This document shows positions 38,679 through 49,979 of a stretch of DNA of 64,000 bases, piece after piece. The notes under the pieces were generated by a model. It was not told where the DNA came from. It made no database searches and saw only the letters and a program-made list of their open reading frames with translations. Every line of letters begins with the position of its first letter. Within the stretch, counting starts at the first letter, position 1. Position numbers and translations under genes: made by a program. The DNA comes from Panulirus ornatus (lineage: Eukaryota > Arthropoda > Malacostraca > Decapoda > Palinuridae): positions 19,734,884 to 19,798,883 of the forward strand of contig NC_092248.1 of NCBI RefSeq assembly GCF_036320965.1, given 5' to 3'.

Positions 38679-38681
<3 letters not shown>

Positions 38682-38762
<81 letters not shown>
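38682..38762. repeat. (TA)n microsatellite
   Basis: TA tract with TTTA interruption, between two LINE 3' ends facing each other. Confidence 0.94.
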
Positions 38763-41700
38763 TATACTTTGTCGCTGCCTCCCGCGTTAGCGAGTTAGCG
38801 CAAGGAAACAGACGAAAGAATGGCCCAACCAACCCACAAACACATGTATATACATACACGTCCACACACGCACGTATACATACCTATACATCTCAACGTA
38901 TACATATATATACACACACAGACATATACATATATACACATGTACATAAGTCAAACTGTCTGCCCTTATTCATTCCCGTCGCCACCCGGCCACACATGAA
39001 ATGAAAACACCCTCCCCTCGTATGTGCGCGAGGTAGCGCTAGGAAAAGACAACAAAGGCCACATTCGTTCACACTCACTCTCTAGGTGTCATGTATAATG
39101 CACCGACACCACAGCTCCCTTTCCACACCCAGGCCCCACAGAGCTTTCCATGGTTTACCCAGACGCTTCACATGGCCTGGTTCAATATGTTCAGAGCACC
39201 TCGACCCCAATGTACCACATCGTTCCAACTCACTCTGTTCCTTGCACGCCTTTCACCCTCCTGCATGTTCAGGCCCCGATCACTCAAAATCTTTATCACT
39301 CCATGTTTCCACCTCCAATTAGGTTTCCCACTTCTTCTCGTTCCCTCCACCTCTGACACATAAATGCTCTTTGTCAGTCTTTCCTCACTCATTCTCTTCA
39401 TGTGACCAAACCATTTCAAAATACCTTCTGCTCTCTCAGCCACAATCTTTTTATTATCGCATATCTCTTACCCTTTCATTACTTACTCGATCAAACCACC
39501 TCACACCACACATTGTCCTCAAACATCTCAATTCCAGCATATCCTTCCTCCTCCGGACAACTCTATCTATGGCCCACGCCTCGCAACCAAAAAACATTGT
39601 TAGAACCACTATTCCTTCAAACATACCCATTTTTGCTTTCGAAGATAATATCCTCAACTTCCAAACATTTTTCAACGCTCCCAAAACTTTCGTCCCCTCC
39701 ACCACCCTATTATTCACTTCCGCTTCCATGGTTCCATCCGCTGCCAGATCCACTCCCAGATATCTAAAACTCTTCACTTCCTCCAGTTTTTCTCCAATGA
39801 AACTTACCTTCCAATTGACTTGCCCCTTAACCCTACTGTACCTAATAACCTTACTCTTATTGACATTTACTTTCAGCTTTCTTCTTTACCAAACTCAGTC
39901 ACCAGCTTCTGCAGTTTCTCTCCCCCATCAGCCACCAGCGCTGTATCATCAACGAACAACAACTGACTCACTTCCCAAACGCTCTCATCCACAACAGACT
40001 GCATACTTACCCCTCTTTCCAAGACTCTTGCATTCACCTCCCCTAACAACCCGAACCATAAACAAATTAAACAACCATCCAGACATCACGCACCCCTGCC
40101 GCAAATCAATATTCACTGAAAAACAATTACTTTCCTCTCTTCCAACACGTACACATGCCTTATATCTTCGAAAAAAACTTTTCACTGCTTTTAACAACTT
40201 ACCTCCGACACCATATATTCTTAATACCTTACACAGACCTTTTCTATCAACTCTATCACGTGCCTTCTCCAGATCCATAAATACTACATACAAATACATT
40301 TACTTTTCTAAGTATTTCTCGCATACATTTTTTCAAAACAAACACCTAGTCCACACATCCTCTACAGCTTGTGAAACCACACTGCTCTTCCCCAATCTGA
40401 TGCTGTGTTAATGCCTTCACCCTCTCAATCAATACCCTCCCATACAATTTCCAAGGAATACTCAACAAACTTATACCTCTGCAATTAGAGCACTCACTCT
40501 TATCCCCTTTGCCTTTGTACAATGGCAATATGCAAGCATTCCTACAGTCCTAAGGCACCTCACCATGAGTCATACATACATTAAATAACCTTACCAACCT
40601 GTCAACAATTCAATCACCAAATTCCATTGCAATACCATTAAAACTCGCTGCCTTGCCGGCTTTCATCTTCCGCAAAGCTTTTACTATCTCTTCTCTGTTT
40701 ACCAAATTATTCTCCCTAACCCTCTCACTTTGCACACCATCTCGACCGAACCACACTATATCTGCCATTATATCATCAAACACATTCAACAAACCTTCAA
40801 AATACTCACTGTATCTCCTTCTCACATCACCACTACTTGTTATCACCTCCCCATTTGCGCCCTTCACTGATGTTCCCATTTGTTCCCTTGTCTTACGCAC
40901 TTTATTTACCTCCTTCCAAAACATCTTTCTATTCTCCCCAAAATTTAATGATACTCTCTCACCCCAACCTTTATTTGCCCTTTTTTTCACCTTTTACACC
41001 TTTCTCTAGACCTCCTGCCTCTTTCTTTTATACATTTCCTAGTCGTTTACAGTATTTCCTTGCAAAAATCGTCCAAATGCCTCACTTTTCTCTTTCACCA
41101 ATAATCTTACTTCTTCATCCCACCACTCACTACCCTTTCTTATCTGCCCACCTCCCACGCTTCTCATGCCACAAGCATCGTTTGCACAAGCTATCACTGC
41201 TTCTCTAAATACATCCCATTCCTCCCCCACTCCCTTTGCATCCTTTGATCTCACCTTTTTCCCTTTCTGTACTCAGTCTTTCCTGGTACTTCCTCACACA
41301 AGTCTCCTTCCCAAGCTCACCCACTCTCACCACTCCCTTCACCCCAACATTCTCTCTTCTTTTCTGAAAACCTCTACAAATCTTCACCTTTGCCTCCTCA
41401 AGATAATAATCAGACGTCCATCCAGTTGCACCTCTCAGCAAATTATCATCCAAAAGTCTCTCTTTCACGCGCATATCAATTAACACTTAATCCAGTAACG
41501 CTCTATGGCTATCTCGCGTACTTACATATGTATACTTATGTATATCTCTCTTTTTAAGCCAGTCCTTTTTTAGCATATAAATCTACAAGCTCTTCACCAT
41601 TTCCATTTACAACACTGGACACCCCATGTATACCAATTGTTCCCTCAACTGCCACATTACTCACCTTCGTATTCAAATCACCCATCACGATAACAGGGTC

Positions 41701-41986
41701 TCTTGCATCAAAACTACAAACAAACTCACTTAGCTGCTCCGAAAAAACTTGCCTCTCATGATCTTTCTTCTAATCCACAGGTGCATATGCACCAATAACC
41801 TCCCATCTCTCTCCATCTACTTTCAGTTTTACACTCTATCACATACTCCCACCACTCCTGTATCAGGAGTAGTGCATCTCCTTCCCTTGCTCTTGTCCTC
41901 TCTCTAACCCCTGATTTTACGCCCAAGACATTCCCAAACCACTCTTCCCCTTTACCCTTAATCTTCGTTTCACTCAGAGCCAAAAC
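38763..41986 (-). mobile_element. RTE-like LINE, near full span, type B, degenerate
   Basis: Runs from tail module and type B 3' UTR to EN codons MALSETK (41,983), lacking only the first ~45 codons and the leader. Pieces: C-terminus 39,168-39,443, thumb 39,454-39,777, RT palm 39,985-40,299, fingers 40,346-40,528, linker 40,610-40,990, EN parts 41,039-41,486 and 41,756-41,983. In the palm FADD reads FVDD on the minus strand. Many frame breaks. From 39,048 on it recurs after the second gap. Confidence 0.85.
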
Positions 41987-42105
41987 CTACGACGACATTT
42001 GTTAACAAGTGATTGTCCAAAATATGTTTACCAAATGGCGTCCTAGCTTCGTATCCTCGATGTATATCAACTGATTTATATTTCTCTCTTATGTCTCCCT
42101 TGCTG

Positions 42106-42108
<3 letters not shown>
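41987..42108 (+). mobile_element. PLE terminal-repeat fragment
   Basis: Matches the start of the PLE right terminus (ACCAAATGGCGTCCTAGCTTCG onward as seen at 3,494) but stops at (TA)n just where the CTGATGA box would begin, so no hammerhead motif is present. Confidence 0.75.

Positions 42109-42193
<85 letters not shown>
42109..42193. repeat. (TA)n microsatellite, empty-site allele
   Basis: 85-base TA tract between a PLE fragment and a LINE. In the other copy of this locus the same tract is split by a LINE of about 1.7 kb (53,091-54,797). Confidence 0.9.
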
Positions 42194-42196
<3 letters not shown>

Positions 42197-43433
42197 GAAG
42201 TGAGTCAGTTGTTGTTCGCTGATGATACAGAGCTGGTGGCTGATTCATGTGAGAAACTGAAGAAGCTGGTGACTGAGTTTGGTAAAGTGTGTGAAAGACG
42301 AAAGTTAAGAGTAAATGTGAATAAGATCAAGGTTATTAGGTACAATAGGGTTGAGGATCAAGTCAATTGGGAGGTAAGTTTGAATTTAGAAAAACTGGAG
42401 GTGGTAAAGTGTTTTAGATATCTGGGAGTGGATCTGGCAGCGGATGGAACTATGGAAGCGGAAGTAAATCATAGGGTGGGGGAGGGGGCGAAAATTCTGG
42501 GAGCCTTGAAGAATGTGTGGAAGTCGAGAACATTATCTCCGAAAGCAAAAATGGGTATGTTTGAAGGAATAGTGGTTACAACAATGTTGTATGGTTGCGA
42601 GGCGTGTGCTATGAATAGAGTTGTGCGCAGGAGGATGGATGTGCTGTAAATGAGATGTTTGAGGACAGTATATGGTGTGAGGTGGTTTGATCGAGTAAAT
42701 AATGTAAGTGTAAGAGAGATCTGTGGAAATAAAAAGAGCGTGGCTGAGAGAGCAGAAGAGGGTGTTTTGAAATGGTTTGGCCATATATAGAGAGTGAGTG
42801 CGGAAAGATTGACCAAGAGGATATGTGTGTCGAAGGTGGAGGGAACGAGGAAAAGTGGGAGACCAAATTGTAGGTGGAAAGATGGATTGAAAAAGATTTT
42901 GAGTGATCGAGGGCTGAACATGCAGGAGGGTGAAAGGCGGGCAAGGAATAGAGTTAATTGGATCGATGTGGTATACCAGGGTTGACGTGCTGTCAATGGA
43001 TTGAATTAGGGCATGTGAAGCGTCTGGAGTAAACCATGGAAAGTTGTGTGGGGCCTGGATGTGGAAGGGGAGCTGTGGTTTCGGGCATTATTGCATGACA
43101 GCTGGAGACTGAGTGTGAGCGAATTGGGCCTTTGTTGTCTTTTCCTGGCGCTGCTTCGCGCACATGAGGTGGGATTGGGATGCTATTCCGTGTATGGCGG
43201 GGTGGCGATGGGGGTGAGTAGGGGCAGAAAGTGTGAATTGAGTGCATGTGTGTATATGTGTGTGTTTCTGTGTGTGTATATGTGTGTACGTTGGGATGTG
43301 TGGGTGTGTATGTTTGCGTGTGTGGACGTGTGTGTGTGTGCATGTGTGTGGGGATGGGTTTGGCCAATTCTTTCGTCTGTTTCCTTGGGCTACCTCGCAG
43401 GCGCGGGAGACAGCAACAAAGCAAAATGAATAG

Positions 43434-43436
<3 letters not shown>
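42194..43436 (+). mobile_element. 5'-truncated RTE-like LINE, type B
   Basis: Begins just before FADD (read FADDTELVADS) and runs to the type B 3' UTR and tail. GAA-to-TAA stop near 42,647 and a TAG near 42,788 break the frame. The C-terminal segment is 42,794-42,985. The UTR has expanded TGTG runs. Confidence 0.87.

Positions 43437-43477
<41 letters not shown>
43437..43477. repeat. (TA)n microsatellite
   Basis: TA tract between two converging LINE tails. The counterpart at 56,102-56,165 is longer. Confidence 0.95.
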
Positions 43478-43480
<3 letters not shown>

Positions 43481-44306
43481 TTATTCATTTTGCTTTGTCG
43501 CTGTCTCCCGCGTTAGCGGGGTAGCGCAAGGAAACAGACGAAAGAATATCTCGACCCGCCCACATACACATGTATATACACACACGTCCACACACGCAAA
43601 TATACATACCTATATATCTCAATGCATACATATATATACACACACATACATATACATATATACACATATACATAATTCATACTGTCTGCCTTTATTTGTT
43701 CCCATCGCCACCTCGCCACACATGGAATAACAACCCCCTCCCCCCTCATGTGTGGGAGGTAGCGCTAGGAAAAGACAATAAAGGCCCCATTCGTTGACAC
43801 TCATTCTCTAGGTGTCATGTAATAATGCACCGAAACCACAGCTCCCTTTCCACATCCAGGCCCCACACAACTTTCCATGGTTTACCCCAGACGCTTCACA
43901 TGCCCTGGTTCAATCCATTGACAGCACGTCGACCCTGGTATACCACATCGTTCCAATTCACTCTATTCCTTGCATGCCTTTCACCCTCCTGCATGTTCAG
44001 GCCCCGATCACTCAAAATCTTTTTCACTCCATCTTTCCACCTCCAATTTGGTCTCCCACTTTTCCTCGTTCCCTCCACCTCTGACACATATATCCTCTTG
44101 GTCAATCTTTCCTCACTCATTCTCTCCATGTGACCAAACCATTTCAAAACACCCTCTTCTGCTCTCTCAACCACACTCTTTTTATTTCCACACATCTCTC
44201 TTACCCTATGATTACTTACTCGATCAAGCCACCTCACACCACATATTGGCCCAAAACATCTCATTTCCAGCACATCCACCCTCCTGCGCACAACTCTATC
44301 CATAGA
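43478..44306 (-). mobile_element. 5'-truncated RTE-like LINE, type B
   Basis: Tail module, long 3' UTR and a clean C-terminal frame (43,896-44,306) with the RRAVNGLNQGM extension. It is truncated at the MDRVVRRR codons next to a GATATATCCATA run and (TA)n. Confidence 0.87.
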
Positions 44307-44312
44307 TATATC

Positions 44313-44321
<9 letters not shown>

Positions 44322-44396
<75 letters not shown>

Positions 44397-44399
44397 AAT

Positions 44400-44439
<40 letters not shown>
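44322..44439. repeat. Compound (TA)n-(TG)n microsatellite
   Basis: TA tract (44,322-44,393) followed by a TG tract (44,401-44,439). The counterpart is 57,032-57,149. Confidence 0.95.
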
Positions 44440-44440
<1 letters not shown>

Positions 44441-44459
44441 ACTTAAGGCCCGTTCACCA

Positions 44460-44638
44460 TTAACTTCACACAACCACATATACTTTGTATATCCCTTTTT
44501 TTAAACCAGTAATTCCCAGTTACCAGAACCTTTTCAGCACACAATTCTAAAGGATGCTACTCATTTTCATTTACACTGAGTACCCAAAGCCCCCTAATTA
44601 TACCCTCGATTGCGACATTACCTACTTTTGCATATGAA
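44460..44638 (-). mobile_element. Ancient RTE-like EN fragment
   Basis: Diverged minus-strand match to the EN segment around GVFSVVNGNGEELVDLCAEKGLVIGNTW of the full-length LINE, with many substitutions. It is much older than its neighbours. Confidence 0.62.
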
Positions 44639-44775
44639 TTACTGTATTATGTACTAATTGATAAGCGTACTAAAGCGAGACTTTTCGATGTTAATGTGCA
44701 GCGAGAGGCAGCTGGTTGCATGTCTGATCACTCCCAGGTAGATGCGAGTGTTCAATTCTGTCGATGCTTTCGGAA
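44639..44775 (+). mobile_element. Ancient RTE-like EN fragment, opposite strand
   Basis: Plus-strand reading gives YVLIDKRTKARLFDVNVQR and MSDHSQVDA, i.e. the EN segment that follows the preceding fragment in the element. The orientation change makes an inversion of nearly contiguous element sequence, as in the 14.4-15.0 kb copy. Confidence 0.65.
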
Positions 44776-46010
44776 AAAAGGAATTGGTTGTGACCAGGTC
44801 ACCCCTCACTCCTCTATCTTCTAGCTTAGGCAAAATTAAAGCCTGAAACCTTTTTTCCACTAAACATAGCTCTCATAATTCTGGTACCATATGTGTTGGC
44901 CTCCTCTCGTTCTACTCTGTTAGCTCTTTGTGCCTCTTGAAGTGCTATGGACAAACTTGAGAAGCTTATTCTAACTTTGGCTTTGTGTGGGATATGCACA
45001 GCTACATTATCTATAAACTTGAAAGCTAATTGATATTTGCCAGCAGACAGTTTAGGGACGTTGCCCACACCCAAGTCCTTCTTGTAAATAATATCCTGAA
45101 GCTTATCTCCGAAGATGATAGTCTTATTGAGGCTTTGTTTCACTTTACCCATCGTAGGGTTGAATTTCATCAACCATGTAGCTGACCAACTTTAGGGTCT
45201 GTTTAGATTCCCTCTTAAGGTGATGCAAGTCTCCAGGCTCTTCGCGTCCCTCATGACCTGAGCATCATCAGCAAAGTTATTCGGATAGGATTCTATACCT
45301 TCAGGCAAGTCATTTACATAGATCAAGTAGAGTAATGGCCGCAGAACCGAAACCTGCGGCACTCCGCTGGTCAGCCGACCCATTCTTCTAACATGCGTTC
45401 TTTGATCCCTTCCACAGAGAAAATTTTCTGTCCACGGAAAGAATATCCCCTGGAAATCCAGGTTCTTAATCAGCTTCCCATTGGTAAAGTATCAAAATTC
45501 TTTATGGCAGTCAAGAAACAAACAGTCCACAAACAGTCTACGACTGAGCTCACTCTCTCGTAGAGCTATACGATGTTAGCTACACCTAAATTTTCCGTAA
45601 AACGTTGCTTTTTCTCGCTTAAGTAATTTTTCCTCTGTAGAAAATCATTCAATTACTTTCTAATTATCGTTTCTAAAACCTTACGCAGCAAACACGTTTG
45701 TAAGAGCGGTCTGTAGTTCAACGCTTGTTTCCGGTCTACTTTCTTATAACTCAGTATGAAATTTCCTTTTTCCATTCCCTTTACAATTTGCCTCTCTTAA
45801 GTATCATCTTGAACAGTAATCCACGTGGTTTATCTAGTATTTCTGCACACATCTTCAACACATATGGTGAAAATTCATCTGAATCATGATCCTTGTATGG
45901 GTCAAATCCTTTCATCTTTCCTAGGAGTCTAAATGATTTCCAAAACCTCCTCCCATTCCAACTCACTGGTGCTGGGCTACAGTGTCTTTCACTCTGAAAG
46001 TATTTTTGAA
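44776..46010 (-). mobile_element. CR1/Jockey-like LINE RT relic
   Basis: A different non-LTR family. Minus-strand pieces in order: DSDEFSPYVLKMCAE followed by PRGLLFKMIL (45,781-45,966), GVPQVSVLRPLLYLIYVNDLP with FADDA (45,192-45,383), then MKFNPTMGKVK and KKDLGVG (44,826-45,173), and KLEDRGVRGDLV (44,654-44,860). This motif order is that of CR1/Jockey-type RTs. The stretch between 45,383 and 45,781 has lost its frame. No ends, poly(A) or flanking TA tract are visible, consistent with an old insertion. Confidence 0.75.
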
Positions 46011-46739
<729 letters not shown>

Positions 46740-46973
46740 CTTTCTTTCATACTATTCGCCATTTCCCGCATTAGCGAGGTAGCGTTGAGAACAGAGGACT
46801 GGGCCCTTGAGGGAATATCCTCACCTGGGCCCCTTCTCTGTTCCCTCTTTTGGAAAATTAAAAAAAAAAGTGAGAGGGGAGGATTTCCAGCCTCCCGCTC
46901 CCTCCCCTTTTAGTCGCCTTCTACGACACGCAGGGAATACGTGGGAAGTATTCTTTCTCCCCTATCCCCAGGG

Positions 46974-46976
<3 letters not shown>
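46740..46976 (-). mobile_element. F2 SINE-like unit, complete
   Basis: Complete unit between TA tracts, minus orientation. Confidence 0.68.

Positions 46977-47061
<85 letters not shown>
46977..47061. repeat. (TA)n microsatellite
   Basis: TA tract with one AAAT interruption, then poly(T) 47,060-47,072. Confidence 0.95.
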
Positions 47062-47068
<7 letters not shown>

Positions 47069-48401
47069 TTTTGCTTTGTCGCTGTCTCCCGTGTTCGCGA
47101 GGTAGCGCAAGGAAACAGACGAAAGAAATGGCCCAACCCACCCCCATACACATGTATACACATACGTCCACACACGCAAATATACATACCTACACAGCTT
47201 TCCATGGTTTACCCCAGACGCTTCACATGCCCCGATTCAATCCACTGACAGCACGTCAACCCCGGTATACCACATCGCTCCAATTCACTCTATTCCTTGC
47301 CCTCCTTTCACCCTCCTGCATGTTCAGGCCCCGATCACTCAAAATCTTTTTCACTCCATCTTTCCGCCTCCAATTTGGTCTCCCACTTCTCGTTCCCTCC
47401 ACCTCTGACACATATATCTTCTTGGTCAATCTTTCCTCACTCATTCTCTCCATGTGAACAAACTATTTCAAAACACCCTCTTCTGCTCTCTTAACCACAC
47501 TCTTTTTATTTCCACACATCTCTCTTACCCTTACATTACTTACTCGATCAAACCACCTCACACCACATATTGTCCTCACACATCTCATTTCCAGCATCTC
47601 CACCCTCCTGCGCACAACTCTATCCATAGCCTACGCCTCGCAACCGCACAACATTGTTGGAACCACTATTCCTTCAAACATACCCATTTTTGCTTTCCGA
47701 GATAATGTTTTCGACTTCCAAACATTCTTCAAGGCTCCCAGAATTTTCGCCCCCTCCCCCACCCTATGATTCACTTCCGTTTCCATGGTTCCATCCGCTG
47801 CCAGATCCACTCCCAGATATCTAAAACACTTTACTTCCTCCAGTTTTTCTCCATTCAAACTTACCTCCCAATTGACTTGACCCTCAACCCTACTATACCA
47901 AATAACCTTGCTCTTATTCACATTTACTCTTAACTTTCTTCTTTCACACACTCTACCAAAATCAGTCACCAGATTCTGCAGTTTCTCACATGAATCAACC
48001 ACCAGTGCTGTATCATCAGCGAACAACGACTGACTCACTTCCCAAGCTCTCTCATCCACAACAGACTGCATACTTGCCCCTCTTTCCAAAGCTCTTGCAT
48101 TCACCTCCCTAACAACCCAATCTATAAACAAATGAAACAACCATGGAGACATCACACACCCCTGCCGCAAACCTACATTCACTGAGAACCAATCACTTTC
48201 CTCTCTTCCTACACGTACACATGTCTTACATCCTCGATAAAAACTTTTCACTTCTTCTAACAACATGCCTCGCAAGCCATATATTCTTAATACCTTCCAC
48301 AGAGCATCTCTATCAACTCTATCATATACCTTCTCCAGATCCATAACTGCTACATACAAATCCATTTGCTTTTCTAAGTATTTCTCACATACATTCTTCA
48401 A
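47060..48401 (-). mobile_element. RTE-like LINE 3' half, type A UTR
   Basis: Tail, type A 3' UTR and RT back to MKNVCEKYLEKQ. The RT frame 47,631-48,401 includes Asp in VMDLEKVYD and FADD. A TGG-to-TAG stop in CGCEAWAM (near 47,631) and a frame change separate the C-terminal piece 47,256-47,453. The right edge is fused head-to-head to another LINE with no spacer. Confidence 0.87.
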
Positions 48402-49008
48402 ATGTGGAATAGTTGTTCCAACAATGTTGTATGGTTGCGAGGCGTGGACTATGGATAGAGTTGTGCGCAGGAGGATGGATGTGCTGGAAATGAGATGTTT
48501 GAGGACAATGTGTGGTGTGAGGTGGTTTGATCGAGTAAGTAACGTAAGGGTAAGAGAGATGTGTGGAAATAAAAAGAGCGTGGTTGAGAGAGCAGAAGAG
48601 GGTGTTTTGAAATGGTTTGGTCACATGGAGAGAATGAGTGAGGAAAGATTGACCAAGAGGATATAAGTGTCGGAGGTGGAGGGAACGAGGAGGAGAGGGA
48701 GACCAAATTGGAGGTGGAAAGATGGAGTGAAAAAGATTTTTTGTGATCGGGGCCTAAACATACAGGAGGGTGAAAGGAGGGCAAGGAATAGAGTGAATTG
48801 GAGCGATGTCGTATACCGGGGTTGACGTGCTGTCAGTGGATTGAATCAAGGCATGTGAAGCGTCCGGGGTAAACCATGGAAAGCTGTGTAGGTATGTATA
48901 TTTGCGTGTGTGGACGTGTGTATGTACATGTGTATGGGGGGGGTTGGGCCATTTCTTTCGTCTGTTTCCTTGCGCTACCTCGCAAACGCGGGAGACACCG
49001 ACAAAGTA

Positions 49009-49027
<19 letters not shown>
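48402..49027 (+). mobile_element. 5'-truncated RTE-like LINE, type A, head-to-head with previous copy
   Basis: Starts at GIVVPTMLYGCEAW, reads to LTKRI, where TAT-to-TAA (near 48,664) stops it, then continues to the type A 3' UTR, tail module and 18-base poly(A) (49,010-49,027). It overlaps the element region already present in the inverted partner, so this is two copies and not one inverted copy. Confidence 0.86.

Positions 49028-49064
<37 letters not shown>
49028..49064. repeat. (TA)n microsatellite
   Basis: TA tract ending in TATAAATC at a 3'-truncated minus-strand LINE. Confidence 0.95.
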
Positions 49065-49068
<4 letters not shown>

Positions 49069-49493
49069 CTTTTTCACTCCAACCTTCCACCTCCAATTTG
49101 GTCTCCCACTTCTCCTCATTCCCTCCACCTCTGACACATATATCTTCTTTGTCAATCTTTCTTCACCCATTCTCTTCATGTGACCAAACCATTTGAATAC
49201 ACCCTGTTCTGCTCCGTTAACCACACTTTTTATTACCGCACATCTCTCTTGCCCTTTCATTACTTAATCTACCAAACCACCTCACACCACATACTGTCCT
49301 CAAATATCTCATTTCCAACACAATCCACCCTCCTCTGCATAACCCTATCTATAGCCCATGCCTCACAACCGTCTAATATTGTTGGAACCACTATTCCTTC
49401 AAACATACCCATTCTTTTTCTCTCCGAGATAACATTCTCGCCTTCCACACATTCTTCAACGCTCCCAATACCTTCGCCTCCCTCCCTCCTTAC
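49065..49493 (-). mobile_element. RTE-like LINE C-terminal fragment lacking both ends
   Basis: Covers the C-terminal domain from the RWKVGVKKI codons back to about the AKVLGALKNV region, without stop, 3' UTR or tail, and without upstream RT. Diverged, with frameshifts near 49,260 and 49,420. Confidence 0.8.
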
Positions 49494-49879
49494 TATTTTG
49501 AAGGTTTGTTGAATGTGTTTGATGATAGAGTGGCAGATATAGGGTGTTTTGGTCGAGGTGGTGTGCAAAGTGAGAGGGTTAGGAAAAATGATTTGGTAAA
49601 CAGAGAAGAGGTAGTAAAAGCTTTGCCGAAGATCAAAGCCGGCAAGGACGCAGGTTTCGATGGTATTAATGTGGAATTTATTAAAAAAGGGGGTGACTGT
49701 ACTGTTGACTGGTTGGTAAGGTTATTTAATATACGGATGATTCATGGTGAGGTGCCTGAGGATTGGCGAAATGCTTGCATAGTGCCATTGTATAAAGGCA
49801 AAGGGCATAAGAGTGAGTGCTCAAATTACAGAAGTACAAGTTTGTTGAGTATTCCTGGTAAATTATGTGGGAGTGTATT
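49494..49879 (+). mobile_element. RTE-like LINE RT segment, cut by assembly gap
   Basis: Plus-strand frame from EGLLNVFDDRVADIG through KAGKDAGFDGINVEF to YKGKGHKSECSNYR and SIPGKL, fused directly to the preceding inverted fragment. The full version of this copy is at 62,321 onward. Confidence 0.85.
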
Positions 49880-49979
49880 NNNNNNNNNNNNNNNNNNNNN
49901 NNNNNNNNNNNNNNNNNNNNNNNNNNNNNNNNNNNNNNNNNNNNNNNNNNNNNNNNNNNNNNNNNNNNNNNNNNNNNNN
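49880..49979. other. Assembly gap (100 N)
   Basis: Exactly 100 N. The following sequence restarts at the equivalent of 39,048. Confidence 0.99.

Noticed and set aside
43046..43429. 127-codon ORF rich in Cys and Val
   Set aside because: It lies in the type B 3' UTR, where TG-rich sequence gives C/V/Y runs. Length and frame vary between copies.
44400..44439. CRISPR-like or regulatory array
   Set aside because: It is a simple (TG)n microsatellite next to (TA)n. No spacer-repeat structure occurs anywhere in the window, and the sequence is eukaryotic.
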